This document shows, piece after piece, positions 1 to 9,483 of a stretch of DNA of 64,000 nt. The stretch's first letter is position 1. Each line of letters opens with the position of its first letter. Below the pieces are notes generated by a model that worked only from the letters and a program-made list of their open reading frames with translations, made no database searches and had not been told where the DNA came from. Location: assembly GCF_000971965.1 (NCBI RefSeq), contig NZ_KQ040792.1, positions 310,001-374,000 of the forward strand. Reading direction: 5' to 3'. The stretch comes from Paenibacillus wulumuqiensis (GTDB taxonomy: Bacteria; Bacillota; Bacilli; Paenibacillales; Paenibacillaceae). Made by a program: the position numbers and the translations under genes.

Positions 1-590
1 ATCTTGATTGTGGATGTGATATTAAGCAGTGCGGCAATGCTGATATCCAGACCAACCACGCCGCTCTTGTCTTCCGTCTGCCGGGCGACAGTCACGGTCA
101 TCTCCTGTGTGGTGGAAGAAATATAAGGGCTGGTAATAATTGTCTTGCCGGGACTGGCTTCAGCTTGCTGGTACCATGGGCGCTGTCTTGGATCATAGTC
201 GGCAGCGGTTGGTGAGTCCGAGGAAGTGAAAAATGCGCCTGTAGTAGTACCTACATAGATACCTTCGACTTTGCTGGTGGCCTTGTCAAACGTATCCAAG
301 CGTTCCAGCAGCGTGGCACTATTGGCGCTGGTATAGTCGCTCTGCGTAACCTGGCCGGCGAAATAGTTGACTGTATCGACATTTTGCTGCATATCGTTAT
401 CAACGACTGCACTCAGTGTGCCTGCATTGATCGTGGTGCTGTCAATGAGTTCCGAGCTGAGCGAGCGCTGGGCAGTGAAATAAGAAACAAGACTGGAGGC
501 TACCAGTGCTGTTACGAGTACAGCACAGAAGGAAAACATCAGCTTGCGGCCTAGAGATTGGTTGAGCAATAAAGATTTCATCATATTCAT
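1..590 (-). CDS. Methyl-accepting chemotaxis protein, N-terminal part (gene runs off the window)
   Basis: The reading frame is open from an ATG at 590 to the window edge, giving about 196 codons. The start MNMMKSLLLNQSLGRKLMFS is followed by a hydrophobic segment (about residues 15-38) and an extracytoplasmic region with the dCache-like motifs YVGTTTG, DPRQRPWYQ and GVVGLDIS. This matches the ligand-binding part of chemoreceptors, which sense small molecules outside the membrane and signal to CheA. A G-rich ribosome binding site lies just upstream. The HAMP and signalling domains would lie beyond the window, so a sensor kinase or diguanylate cyclase with the same sensor domain cannot be excluded. 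Confidence 0.75.
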   Translation of the reverse strand, partial: MNMMKSLLLNQSLGRKLMFSFCAVLVTALVASSLVSYFTAQRSLSSELIDSTTINAGTLSAVVDNDMQQNVDTVNYFAGQVTQSDYTSANSATLLERLDTFDKATSKVEGIYVGTTTGAFFTSSDSPTAADYDPRQRPWYQQAEASPGKTIITSPYISSTTQEMTVTVARQTEDKSGVVGLDISIAALLNITSTIK

Positions 591-810
591 TGGATCCCCC
601 CGTTAATTATCTGAATGAATATGTTATCGACAGAAAACGACGATGATTAAAGATGGAAATGCTAGGAAATTTGCTTAAAATATAAAAATAAGCAAGAAAC
701 TTAGTATATATGCGAAAAAATCATATTTACGGATCTATGACCAGCACCAAAATGCCGTTCACATCCATAAATATGCTTTAAATAGTATAGGTATACAATT
801 ACTCGAATGC

Positions 811-1968
811 CTAACTCAGGCGCTGGACAAACTGTTCCAGTCGATCCAGCGCCTGTTCCAGCACCGGACGTGCATAGGCATAGGACAGCCGGATATACCC
901 TTCACCATATCGGGAAAAGGCATCCCCGGGCACGACAGCGACGCCGTCCTCATCGAGCAGACGCAGCGCGAATTCCATAGAAGGCAGACCGAGATGGGCG
1001 ATGGAAGGGAACAGGTAAAAGGCGCCTTCCGGCTTTTCCAGTGTTAATCCCATGTGCATCAGCCGATCATATACATAATCCCGGCGCTCCCGGTAGGCGT
1101 CACGCATCGGCAGAGCATCATCAATACCATGAGTCAGTGCTTCCAGCGCCGCATACTGGCTGATGGAGCTGGCACAGGACACATTGTACTGGTGGACCTT
1201 GAGCATATGGGCCGTCAGCCAGGCCGGTGCGAGCGTATAGCCGATCCGCCAGCCGGTCATGGAGTGGGATTTGGAGACGCCGTTAATAATGATCGTCTTG
1301 TCCCGCATGCCCGGCAGCAGGGCGATCGATTCATGCGGCGTGTCGTAGATCAGCTCACTGTAGATCTCGTCCGAAATGACAAAGATGTCCCGCTCTCTCA
1401 GCAGAGCAGCCATATCCTCCAGCTCGCTGCGGTTCATGACGCGGCCGGTCGGGTTGGAAGGGTAGCCGATTACTATCGCTTTGGTGCGCGGCGACAGATG
1501 CGGCTCCACCAGTTCGGCTGTCAGCTTGAAGCCGGTGCTGCGGGTATCGACATAGACCGGTACACCGCCCGCCAGCCGGATCAGCGGCTCGTATCCGGGA
1601 TAGATAGGATCCGGCAGGATCACTTCATCACCGGGCGTAATAATCGTTCGCAGGGTTACGTCCAGCGCTTCACTGGCGCCCACGGTAATAATCACTTCGG
1701 TAGGGCCGTCGTACTGCTGGCCGTATTTGATGCGCACAAAGTCCGCAGCTGCCTGACGCAGCGCCGGAATACCTGCATTGGGGGTATAGACAGTGCGCCC
1801 TTCCTGCATCGCGCGTGCTGCCGCCTCCATAATATGCGATGGTGTCGGGAAGTCCGGTTGTCCGAGCGTGAGGGCCAGCGCTTCCGGGTACTGTGCCGCT
1901 GCGTTGGCGATTTTGCGAATGCCGCTGATCTGAATATCCTTGACCGATGAATTAACCAGATGTTCCAT
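811..1968 (-). CDS. patA: PLP-dependent aminotransferase, PatA family
   Basis: This 385-residue fold-type I aminotransferase closely resembles Bacillus PatA. The N-terminus (MEHLVN..DIQISGIRK) and the GQPDFPTP motif near residue 37 fit that family. Visible cofactor residues are Asn172 in SNPTG, Asp200 in ISDEIYSE, and the PLP-binding Lys233 in the segment VSKSHSMTGWRIGY. PatA-type enzymes transfer amino groups from N-acetyl-diaminopimelate or related amino acids in lysine/peptidoglycan precursor metabolism; the substrate here is inferred from family. The start ATG at 1968 has a good AAAGGAAG site. The gene stands alone, with a terminator of the preceding gene about 230 bp upstream. Confidence 0.88.
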   Translation of the reverse strand: MEHLVNSSVKDIQISGIRKIANAAAQYPEALALTLGQPDFPTPSHIMEAAARAMQEGRTVYTPNAGIPALRQAAADFVRIKYGQQYDGPTEVIITVGASEALDVTLRTIITPGDEVILPDPIYPGYEPLIRLAGGVPVYVDTRSTGFKLTAELVEPHLSPRTKAIVIGYPSNPTGRVMNRSELEDMAALLRERDIFVISDEIYSELIYDTPHESIALLPGMRDKTIIINGVSKSHSMTGWRIGYTLAPAWLTAHMLKVHQYNVSCASSISQYAALEALTHGIDDALPMRDAYRERRDYVYDRLMHMGLTLEKPEGAFYLFPSIAHLGLPSMEFALRLLDEDGVAVVPGDAFSRYGEGYIRLSYAYARPVLEQALDRLEQFVQRLS

Positions 1969-2194
1969 GTGTGTCTTCCTTTCTGGATGGAGAAATATGT
2001 AAAAGATAGCGGATACCGTATCCGGGTATATCCGCCTGTTCGCTGTGCAAGAATCATTTTACAAAGTATATCAAAGTCTGCCGGGGGAGGACAGACAGAT
2101 CTTCCGGTGGTCTGTGTGGCGGCATCACCCTCCCATCCATAACAATCGCTGTCAGGAGGTCCGGAATGGTCACCATTTCATCCGTACCTACACA

Positions 2195-2221
2195 AAAAGA
2201 CCTCCACAAGGGAGGTCTTTT
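2195..2221 (-). terminator. Rho-independent terminator of the CBM56 protein gene
   Basis: An 11-bp perfect stem (AAAAGACCTCC / GGAGGTCTTTT) with a 5-nt loop lies about 100 bp past the stop of the secreted protein gene. It is the only clear structure in the 352-bp gap 1969-2320. No T-box or riboswitch core was recognised there. Confidence 0.75.
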
Positions 2222-2320
2222 GCCAATGCTACCAAAGGAATACTCGCTGTAAAGCATCCAACATCCAAACAGGCGAATGCATAAATGCATGGATGCATGA
2301 TGGGTTTGTTGCCCGGTGGC

Positions 2321-3922
2321 TTATTTCACCGTATAGCTGTAATGCGGTGAATCATACTGCGGGCCGGACTTTTCATAAGTGAACCAGTATTCGATCTTGC
2401 TGCCCGAGCGCAGTCCGGTAATATTTTTGCTCCAGGTGCCGGAACTGTCGGTCATGCGCAGATTTTGCTGGTCGCCGCTGTTGATCTTGTAGTGCAGATC
2501 CACGTACTTGGCAGTCGTTACCGGTTTGAATGTAATGCGCACTTCCGTACCGGATACGCTGCTGAGACGGGCTGTATAGTCGGCTGTGGTGTGTTCACTG
2601 CCGGTACCGGTCGTTGGTGGCGTCACCGGAGGCTCTGTCGTAGGCGGAGGTGTGGTGCCGCCGGTGAGATACTGTCCGGTGAACGGATTGAACCGGTGCA
2701 GGGACATGATCAGCCAGCCGGTGCTGGAGACGCAGTTCTGCTGGGCCATCACCCAGTAGCTGTTGCTGGTGCCTTTGAGCGAGTAAGGGATACCGCCGAG
2801 CGATGCGCCTGAAGTTCCCTGCTTTTTGATAATTTCATTATTGATGGCGTCAGCTTTGGCGGTGTTGCCTTGCAGATAGTAGGCCAGGGACATAAAGGCA
2901 CTTCCTTCAAACCATACATCCGCTCCGGTGCTGCCGATCTGGTTGCCATTATCGTCATGAGCCGGCATCACCTGATCGGTCCAGTCAAAGTCATAACCGG
3001 TCAGCGTATTGCCTGCATCGTTATACGTCAGCGTCTGCTTGTAGCGCGGATTGTCCATCGTGCCCGGTGATCCGTTGGCATTTTCCACGTAGGCCAGACT
3101 GGCGCCGTAGTTATGCGTGCCGCCTGTACCCAGTGCCAGCACACCCCATGGATTCACATCGAGCGGAATCTTCGGATCGATCAGACCGGTATCATTTTTC
3201 CAGCCGCCGGTGAAGCGCTTGTGGGCTTCATCCCATACATAGTTGTCGAGGAAGCTTTTGACTTTGGCGGCAGCCGCGTTGTAGGAAGCGGCTTTGGAGG
3301 AGTCAACTGATGCATAATATTGCAGTACACGGTAAATGTCGATGTTGTGTTCAGTGGAGCTCCATGGCTCATTGGAGTTGGTCCAACCGCTCCAGCCACC
3401 GGCTACGCCGCCATTGGCCTGCTGATACTGCAGCGACCAGTCCAGCGCCTTGAGCGCCATCGGACGGTAGCGGGTGTCATTATACTGCTTCTCGTACGCC
3501 ATCGCTGCCATCGCCATCCAGACGACCGGACCGACATGTTTGCGAATCTCTTCACCAGCGCCGTTATTGTACCAGTAAGAATTCAGCCAGAAGCCCTGCG
3601 GGTCCTGGATATCGCGCATCTTGTTCAGCACTTTCTCGGCGCGTCCGCGTTCCCCTTTGACGATAAAGGCGATCGCGGCGACAGCCTGATCATACGTATA
3701 GACGATCTGCTTGGGATTGTTCGGTCCCCAGAAGTCCTCAAAGCTGTCCACCAGCCCGTCAAAAGCCAATCCGGCTGTGGCATCCTGCTGGGTCTCCAGC
3801 CAGATCAGCGCCTTGTTGGAAGCGTCGCTGGCTGCATCGGCACGCACCGGTCCGGCGGCGCTCAGGGTACCTCCGACGAGCAGTACGGCAGACAGTAACA
3901 TGTTGGTCCATTTCTTTTTCAT
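2321..3922 (-). CDS. Secreted (alpha/alpha)-barrel glycoside-hydrolase-like protein with C-terminal CBM56-like domain
   Basis: 533 residues. A Sec signal peptide (MKKKWTNMLLSAVLLVGGTLSAAG, cleavage near ADA-AS at about residue 30) is followed by a region of about 400 residues rich in W, Y and helix-forming repeats (GLVDSFEDFWGPNN, WFEGSAFMSLAYY), typical of (alpha/alpha)6 barrels. A Pro/Thr linker (TTPPPTTEPPVTPPTT) leads to an 85-residue beta domain ending in KIEYWFTYEKSGPQYDSPHY. That ending closely resembles CBM56, which binds beta-1,3-glucan. I infer an exported carbohydrate-active enzyme, but I cannot assign a GH family or catalytic acids. A GGAGGAAC site precedes the ATG. A cre-like site 56 bp upstream suggests catabolite control. 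Confidence 0.75.
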   Translation of the reverse strand: MKKKWTNMLLSAVLLVGGTLSAAGPVRADAASDASNKALIWLETQQDATAGLAFDGLVDSFEDFWGPNNPKQIVYTYDQAVAAIAFIVKGERGRAEKVLNKMRDIQDPQGFWLNSYWYNNGAGEEIRKHVGPVVWMAMAAMAYEKQYNDTRYRPMALKALDWSLQYQQANGGVAGGWSGWTNSNEPWSSTEHNIDIYRVLQYYASVDSSKAASYNAAAAKVKSFLDNYVWDEAHKRFTGGWKNDTGLIDPKIPLDVNPWGVLALGTGGTHNYGASLAYVENANGSPGTMDNPRYKQTLTYNDAGNTLTGYDFDWTDQVMPAHDDNGNQIGSTGADVWFEGSAFMSLAYYLQGNTAKADAINNEIIKKQGTSGASLGGIPYSLKGTSNSYWVMAQQNCVSSTGWLIMSLHRFNPFTGQYLTGGTTPPPTTEPPVTPPTTGTGSEHTTADYTARLSSVSGTEVRITFKPVTTAKYVDLHYKINSGDQQNLRMTDSSGTWSKNITGLRSGSKIEYWFTYEKSGPQYDSPHYSYTVK

Positions 3923-3977
3923 ACAGTTCCTCCCTCAGAATGGTATGTAGCAGGTAAGTCAAGTCTATAGTGGATGA

Positions 3978-3991
3978 TGATAGCGCTTTCG
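3978..3991. promoter_or_regulatory. cre-like catabolite response element
   Basis: TGATAGCGCTTTCG matches the CcpA cre consensus TGWAANCGNTNWCA in most positions and sits about 56 bp upstream of the start of the secreted hydrolase-like gene on the minus strand. Glucose repression of an exported carbohydrate-active protein would be expected. The remaining gap up to 4350 is AT-rich and shows a possible -10 (TATAAT at 4150) for the pot operon, but no convincing -35. Confidence 0.55.
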
Positions 3992-4350
3992 TAAATGCGC
4001 TATGCTACGCACTGTATGTGCATTTCTACGATGGATATGCCGAAGCGATCAAACAGGGAATAGACGCATCCGGCAGCCGAAGCAGGGGGCATGTACAAAC
4101 TTTTTTATATTCTTTATAAAATGCACTATTTCTATTGCAATTCAGTCGTTATAATAGCAATGGTGCCTTTTGCGTAAGATTGAAGTGGTTAAATAATAAA
4201 ATGATGCAGTTTCATCACATAAAATGTTATTTAGTCATATAAATGGAAACGTCAGCTGCAGAATGATCTCTATCCGGATCGTACGGGCTGAAGGTAAACG
4301 AAACGGAGCACCGCCGGGCGATACAGGCGGATGCAAACAAGGAGGCTGTT

Positions 4351-5460
4351 ATGAGCGAAAATACCATTATCCGGTTTGATGGGGTGACCAAGCGTTATGA
4401 GGATGGAACGCTGGTACTGGAGCATATAGATTTTGAGATCGAACGGGGTAAATTCTACACGCTGCTCGGTCCATCCGGCTGCGGCAAAACGACCATCCTG
4501 CGCATGATTGCAGGCTTTACGGAGCCGAGCGGAGGATCGATTTATTTTAACGGCAAAGTCATCAACAAGGTGCCGGCCAACAAGCGTCAGGTGAACACGG
4601 TCTTCCAGGATTATGCGCTGTTCCCGCACCTGAATGTGTTCGAGAATGTGGCCTTTGGCCTGCGTGTCAAAAAGATGAAAAAAGACCAGATCCAGACCAA
4701 AGTGCTCGAAGCGCTCAAGTTCGTCAATCTGGAAGGCTATGGCCAGCGGGCGATCTCGGAAATGTCCGGCGGTCAGCGCCAGCGGGTGGCGATTGCGCGT
4801 GCACTGGTCAACGAACCGGAAGTGCTGCTGCTGGATGAGCCGCTGTCTGCGCTCGATCTGAAGCTGCGTACAGAGATGCAGTACGAGCTGCGCGAGATTC
4901 AGCAGCGTCTGGGCATTACCTTTATCTTCGTTACACATGACCAGGAGGAAGCGCTGGCGATGTCGGACGAGATCTTCGTTATGAACAAAGGCAAGATCGA
5001 ACAGAGCGGTACGCCGAACGATATCTATGACGAGCCGATTAACCGGTTCGTGGCGGACTTCATCGGGGAATCCAATATCGTACCGGGCCGAATGATCGAG
5101 GATTATCTGGTGGAGTTCAACGGCAAGCAGTTCCAGTGCGTCGATGCCGGACTGCGTCCGAACGAACCGATCGAAGTGGTGATTCGTCCCGAGGATCTGG
5201 AGCTGACGACCGAAGATCGCGGCAAGCTCAAAGTGCGCGTGGACAGCCAATTGTTCCGCGGGGTTCACTATGAGATCAGCTGCTATGACGATTCCGGTCA
5301 CGAATGGCTTGTACACTCGACCCGCAAGGCCGAGCCGGGCAGCCAGATCGGTCTCGATTTCGAACCGGAAGCGATCCATGTTATGCGATTCGGGGAAAGT
5401 GAAGAAGATTTCGACCGCCGTCTGGAAGGATACGGAGAAGGCGGTGTCCATGCAGGCTAA
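4351..5460 (+). CDS. potA: Spermidine/putrescine ABC transporter, ATP-binding protein PotA
   Basis: A 369-residue ABC ATPase. The Walker A motif is GPSGCGKT (residues 40-47), the Q-loop lies in [10 protein letters not shown], the signature is MSGGQ (138-142), and Walker B is VLLLDEP (158-164). The H-loop is in [10 protein letters not shown]-terminal TOBE-type regulatory region starts near residue 240. The order PotA-PotB-PotC-PotD downstream identifies the system as a polyamine importer energised by this subunit on the cytoplasmic side. The ATG follows GGAGGCTGTT. Its 3' end overlaps potB by 11 bp, so translation is probably coupled. Confidence 0.93.
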   Translation: MSENTIIRFDGVTKRYEDGTLVLEHIDFEIERGKFYTLLGPSGCGKTTILRMIAGFTEPSGGSIYFNGKVINKVPANKRQVNTVFQDYALFPHLNVFENVAFGLRVKKMKKDQIQTKVLEALKFVNLEGYGQRAISEMSGGQRQRVAIARALVNEPEVLLLDEPLSALDLKLRTEMQYELREIQQRLGITFIFVTHDQEEALAMSDEIFVMNKGKIEQSGTPNDIYDEPINRFVADFIGESNIVPGRMIEDYLVEFNGKQFQCVDAGLRPNEPIEVVIRPEDLELTTEDRGKLKVRVDSQLFRGVHYEISCYDDSGHEWLVHSTRKAEPGSQIGLDFEPEAIHVMRFGESEEDFDRRLEGYGEGGVHAG

Positions 5461-6262
5461 TACTCGCGCGGTCTATATGCTGCCTTATTACGTATGGATC
5501 GTCCTGTTTGTCGTGGCACCGGTCGTGCTGGTCGCTTATTATTCCTTTTTTGATGTGGATGGCAATCTGACGCTGCAGAATTACCGGACGTTCTTCACCC
5601 CTGTGTATATGCAGATGACGCTCAGCTCATTCTGGTATGCCTTTCTGGTGACGCTGTTCTCGCTGCTGATCGCTTATCCGGCAGCGTATCTGCTGACCCG
5701 GACCAAGCACCGGCAGCTGTGGATTCTGCTGATTATCCTGCCGACATGGATCAACCTGCTGCTCAAAACGTATGCATTTATCGGAATCTTCGGTACGTAT
5801 GGTCCGGTCAATGCGCTATTGGGCGCGATCGGGATCGGTGAGCAGCAGTTGCTGTTCAATGCGTTCAGCTTTGTATTTGTATCGGTGTATATTTTCGTGC
5901 CGTTCATGATTTTGCCGATCTATAATGCGCTCGAGGAAATGAATCCAACGCTCATCTCCGCCGCCCGTGATCTGGGGGCATCCGGCTGGACCACGTTCCG
6001 GCGGGTTATTTTCCCGCTGACACTGTCCGGGGTCAAATCCGGCTGTATGGCTGTCTTTATTCCGTCTCTGTCGCTGTTCATGATTACCCGTCTGATTGCC
6101 GGCAACAAGGTGATTACACTCGGTACGGCGATTGAGCAGCATTTCCTGGTCACTCAGGACTGGGGCATGGGCTCAACAGTCGCTGTTGTGCTGATTATCG
6201 CCATGGCGGTACTGATGCTGCTGACCGGCGGCTTCGGTCAGGAGGTGCGTCATGGTAAATAA
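5450..6262 (+). CDS. potB: Spermidine/putrescine ABC transporter permease PotB
   Basis: A 270-residue inner membrane permease with about six transmembrane helices. The ABC permease EAA loop reads [22 protein letters not shown] and contacts PotA. I chose the ATG at 5450 because it has a GGAGAAGG site at good spacing and starts just before the first membrane helix ([19 protein letters not shown]). A longer frame from 5270 would lie mostly inside potA. The gene overlaps potA by 11 bp at its start and potC by 11 bp at its end, the tight packing of a single transcription unit. Confidence 0.92.
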   Translation: MQANTRAVYMLPYYVWIVLFVVAPVVLVAYYSFFDVDGNLTLQNYRTFFTPVYMQMTLSSFWYAFLVTLFSLLIAYPAAYLLTRTKHRQLWILLIILPTWINLLLKTYAFIGIFGTYGPVNALLGAIGIGEQQLLFNAFSFVFVSVYIFVPFMILPIYNALEEMNPTLISAARDLGASGWTTFRRVIFPLTLSGVKSGCMAVFIPSLSLFMITRLIAGNKVITLGTAIEQHFLVTQDWGMGSTVAVVLIIAMAVLMLLTGGFGQEVRHGK

Positions 6263-7076
6263 GAATAAATGGGGTAATCTGTATCTGGTGCTCGTCTTCG
6301 CTGTCCTGTACGCACCGATTCTGTATCTGATGTATTACTCGTTCAACAGTGCAGGCAATATGCACGAATTCGAAGGATTCACCTGGCAGTGGTATGGCGA
6401 GGTATTCCAGGATACCCGCCTGATGATTATCCTGATCAATACGCTGGTGATCGCGCTGCTGTCTTCGGCGATTGCGACGATTATCGGCATTATCGGTGCG
6501 CTGGCGATTGACCGGATTCAGCGCCGCCGGCTCAAGGATGCTGTGCTGTCGCTCAATAACGTACTGATCGTCAGCCCGGATGTTATTATTGGTGCATCGT
6601 TCCTGATTCTATTCACGATTGTGGGCATCAAGCTGGGCTTTGCTTCGGTGCTGATCTCGCATATCGCGTTCAGTATTCCGATTACCGTGCTGATGATTCT
6701 GCCGCGGCTGCAGGAGATGAGCCCGACGCTGGTCGATGCGGCCCGCGATCTGGGCGCCAGCCGCCGAGATGTGCTGACACGGGTCATTCTGCCATTTATC
6801 AAACAGGGGATTTTTGCCGGATTCTTTATGGCATTTACGTATTCTTTGGATGATTTCGCGGTGACGTTCTTCGTAACCGGTAACGGATACTCTACGCTGT
6901 CGGTAGAGATTTATTCCCGGGCAAGACAGGGTGTGGCGCTGTCAATCAATGCGCTGTCCACGCTGATCTTCCTGTTCACCACTGCGCTTGTAGTCGGTTA
7001 TTACATGATCAACCGCCGGGCTCAGACCCGGACGCGCCGGACCGAGATGGCTGCCGAAATGGGGGTGCCGAGATAA
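6252..7076 (+). CDS. potC: Spermidine/putrescine ABC transporter permease PotC
   Basis: A 274-residue permease pairing with PotB to form the membrane channel. It has a hydrophobic N-terminal helix (LYLVLVFAVLYAPILYLMYYSF), about six helices in all, and an EAA loop reading [22 protein letters not shown]. It starts inside the end of potB with an AGGAGGTGCG site. The stop codon directly abuts the potD start. The C-terminal tail is basic (RRAQTRTRRTE), fitting a cytoplasmic end. Confidence 0.92.
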   Translation: MVNKNKWGNLYLVLVFAVLYAPILYLMYYSFNSAGNMHEFEGFTWQWYGEVFQDTRLMIILINTLVIALLSSAIATIIGIIGALAIDRIQRRRLKDAVLSLNNVLIVSPDVIIGASFLILFTIVGIKLGFASVLISHIAFSIPITVLMILPRLQEMSPTLVDAARDLGASRRDVLTRVILPFIKQGIFAGFFMAFTYSLDDFAVTFFVTGNGYSTLSVEIYSRARQGVALSINALSTLIFLFTTALVVGYYMINRRAQTRTRRTEMAAEMGVPR

Positions 7077-8144
7077 ATGAAGACGATTAGCCGTATGTTT
7101 ATCGTAATCATCGTCGCTGCTCTGCTGCTCATGTATCTGGCTGCACGGCTGAATGTCAGCCAGGGCTACTCGGGCAGTAACACGCTGACCATCTATAACT
7201 GGGGTGACTATATCGATCCCGATCTGCTGGACCAGTTCCAAAAGGAAACCGGCATCACGGTCATCTATCAGACATTTGATTCCAACGAAGCCATGCTGAC
7301 CAAGATCGAGCAGGGCGGCACGACATTCGACGTAGCGATTCCGTCCGATTACGCCATCTCCAAGATGCGCGAGGACAATCTGCTGCTGCCAATCGATCAC
7401 AGCAAGCTGCCCAATCTCCAAAATATTGATCCGTCGTTCCTGAACCTGTCATTTGACCCGGATAACAAATATTCGGCGCCCTACTTTTGGGGAACGGTCG
7501 GCGTGGTCTACAATCCCAAGCTGACCAACCTCAAGTTCCACAGCTGGGACGACCTGTGGGACCCATCGCTGCGCAATAATGTGCTGCTGACCGATGGGGC
7601 ACGCGAGGTCATGGGTATGTCGCTGAACAGCCTGCATTACTCGCTGAATGACACCAAGGAAGCCCATCTGCAGGAAGCGCTGGCCAAGCTCAAGCTGCTA
7701 ACGCCGAATGTCAAAGCAATCGTAGGTGACGAGATCAAAATGCTGCTCGCCAACAATGAAGCGGCAGCCGGACTCGTCTTCTCCGGCGATGCGTCGGAGA
7801 TTATGAGCGAGAATGAAGATCTGGACTTTGTCGTTCCGGAGGAAGGCACGAACCTGTGGTTCGATAACATGGTCATTCCCAAGACGGCAGCCAATATCGA
7901 TGGCGCCCATAAATTCATCAACTTTATGATGGACCCTGAGGTGGCGGCGCAGAATGCCGAGTATGTGGGCTATTCCACGCCGAACGATGCGGCACTGAAG
8001 CTGCTGCCTGAAGATATTTCCGGTGACGAGCGATTCTACCCGCCCGCGGATCTTACTGATCGCCTGGAAGTGTACGACAACCTGGGCAAGAAGATGCTCG
8101 TGCATTATAACGAGCTGTTCCTGCAGTTCAAGATGAACAAATAG
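7077..8144 (+). CDS. potD: Spermidine/putrescine-binding protein PotD
   Basis: A 355-residue extracytoplasmic binding protein for polyamines. The mature part opens with the PotD-typical LTIYNWGDYIDPDLLDQF and contains FDVAIPSDYAISKM, PYFWGTVGVVYNP and ANIDGAHKFINFMMDPEVA. The N-terminus is one hydrophobic helix (about residues 8-24) with no Cys lipobox. It is therefore either a membrane-anchored or a cleaved Sec substrate rather than a classic lipoprotein, which is somewhat unusual for a Gram-positive binding protein. It starts immediately after the potC stop, with a GGGGGTG site, and is the last gene before a strong terminator. Confidence 0.92.
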   Translation: MKTISRMFIVIIVAALLLMYLAARLNVSQGYSGSNTLTIYNWGDYIDPDLLDQFQKETGITVIYQTFDSNEAMLTKIEQGGTTFDVAIPSDYAISKMREDNLLLPIDHSKLPNLQNIDPSFLNLSFDPDNKYSAPYFWGTVGVVYNPKLTNLKFHSWDDLWDPSLRNNVLLTDGAREVMGMSLNSLHYSLNDTKEAHLQEALAKLKLLTPNVKAIVGDEIKMLLANNEAAAGLVFSGDASEIMSENEDLDFVVPEEGTNLWFDNMVIPKTAANIDGAHKFINFMMDPEVAAQNAEYVGYSTPNDAALKLLPEDISGDERFYPPADLTDRLEVYDNLGKKMLVHYNELFLQFKMNK

Positions 8145-8157
8145 ACGCACATGATCC

Positions 8158-8191
8158 AAGAGCAGCCTGTTGTCAGGGCTGCTCTTTTTTT
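8158..8191 (+). terminator. Terminator of the potABCD operon
   Basis: The stem AAGAGCAGCC / GGCTGCTCTT with a 9-nt loop is followed by a run of T residues, 14 bp after the potD stop. Confidence 0.9.
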
Positions 8192-8809
8192 AACTACAGA
8201 CTGATTCTCGGCTTGCCCGCTCTGGACAAGCAAAAGGAGCGGTTCAGCCTGCAGATTGGCAGCAGCGTTCTGCAGTTCGTGCAGACAACGGATGACAGCC
8301 ACCCGTTCTACCATGTTGCCTTTAACATTCCTGCCAACCGATTCCGTGAAGCAAGAGAATGGCTCCAGGAACGGGTAACTCTGCATATGGAAGAAGGGTC
8401 GGATGAAGTCTTTTTTGAAAATTTCGATGCCTATTCCTATTACTTTACTGATCCTTCCGGCAATATTGTGGAGTTGATCTCCAGACAGTCGGCATCTCCA
8501 GTGGTGGAAGAGCCGTTTGGTACAGCACAGATACTGAATATTAGCGAGATCAATGTGACGACTCCGTTATTGATAGAGACGGGTGAGCGGCTGATCCAAT
8601 TCGGCATTCACTCTCGCCATGACGAAGAATTGGGCGAAGGGCTCAATTTTATGGGTGAGGGGGATTCATTTCTGCTGCTGGGTCGACCAGGGAGAATATG
8701 GTTTTCTTCGGACAAGCATGCGGAAGTACATCCGGTAATCGTTATCGTCGATGAGGACAAGAGGATTGAAGTGACAGCCACAGGAGAAGTGCTGCTGGAA
8801 AGTGTGTAA
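8192..8809 (+). pseudogene. 5'-truncated VOC (glyoxalase/dioxygenase-fold) protein
   Basis: The frame reads NYRLILGLPALDKQKERFSLQIGSS immediately after the T-tract of the potD terminator. In VOC proteins this is the middle of the first beta-alpha-beta unit, normally preceded by about 15-20 residues that carry the first strand and often a metal-ligand His. No start codon with a ribosome binding site exists: the first possible one is a TTG at 8213, without any Shine-Dalgarno, and transcription from upstream would end at the terminator. The rest is intact (about 198 residues; DPSGNIVELISR is the typical end of a VOC module). I infer a deletion or fusion that joined the terminator to the gene body. 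A sequencing artefact is possible. Confidence 0.7.
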
Positions 8810-8919
8810 TCGTATTGGTGAGGCCACCTGCCAGAAGGTGTGCGCAACTTTTATAATATCAATGCGTCAATATAATATGGTTAAAAATAACTTATATTAC
8901 ATTGAAAGGATGTAAAAGG

Positions 8920-9357
8920 ATGAAAAAATTCTTTATGCTAATGCTTGCTGTAACTCTTTTTTTCTCGGTGTCATCCATTACAAGTGCAGATGTATTTGAT
9001 GATTCAAAGGTAAAAGTAGTGCTTAATGGTTCTGAACTGGATTTTGATCCAAACGCTATTATTCAAAACGGTAATACGATGGTTCCGTTTCGTCAGCTTT
9101 TTGAAGCTTATGGAGCTCAAGTAAAATGGGATCAGAAGACCAAAACGATTACCGCTGTAAAAGAAGATACAACTATCAAATTAACACTGGATAGCTTTGA
9201 TGCTTATGTAAATAATAAAAAAATCAAATTGACTCAGACACCGTATATGGCTAGAAATACATCACTTGTGAATCTGCGATTTATCAGTGAAGCTATGGAC
9301 GCTAAAGTGAGTTTTGACAAAGGCAATCTAACTGTAAATATTACAACATCTAAATAA
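8920..9357 (+). CDS. Secreted copper-amine-oxidase N-terminal-like (stalk) domain protein
   Basis: 145 residues. The signal peptide MKKFFMLMLAVTLFFSVSSITSA is followed by one stalk domain: VKVVLNGSELDFDPNAIIQNGNTMVPFRQLFEAYGAQVKWDQ and the closing LVNLRFISEAMDAKVSFD. These small domains are common in exported Paenibacillus proteins and probably act in cell-wall association or protein contacts; no enzymatic activity is implied. I start at the ATG at 8920, 9 bp after GAAAGGA, in preference to an upstream TTG. The gene is AT-rich relative to the pot operon. Confidence 0.8.
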   Translation: MKKFFMLMLAVTLFFSVSSITSADVFDDSKVKVVLNGSELDFDPNAIIQNGNTMVPFRQLFEAYGAQVKWDQKTKTITAVKEDTTIKLTLDSFDAYVNNKKIKLTQTPYMARNTSLVNLRFISEAMDAKVSFDKGNLTVNITTSK

Positions 9358-9483
9358 TTACAAGAACCATCATGAAGCTGTTTTGTTGAATGAAATAATA
9401 CCTGCACACAAACTTAATGGATTAACAGGCACAACATCGGTACAGCAGATACTATTCAATCATTCGAATAGGAGAATAACCAT

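Noticed and set aside
1969-2320. Possible T-box or riboswitch leader upstream of the aminotransferase gene
   Set aside because: No T-box core sequence or specifier stem could be found, and the only strong hairpin belongs to the gene upstream.
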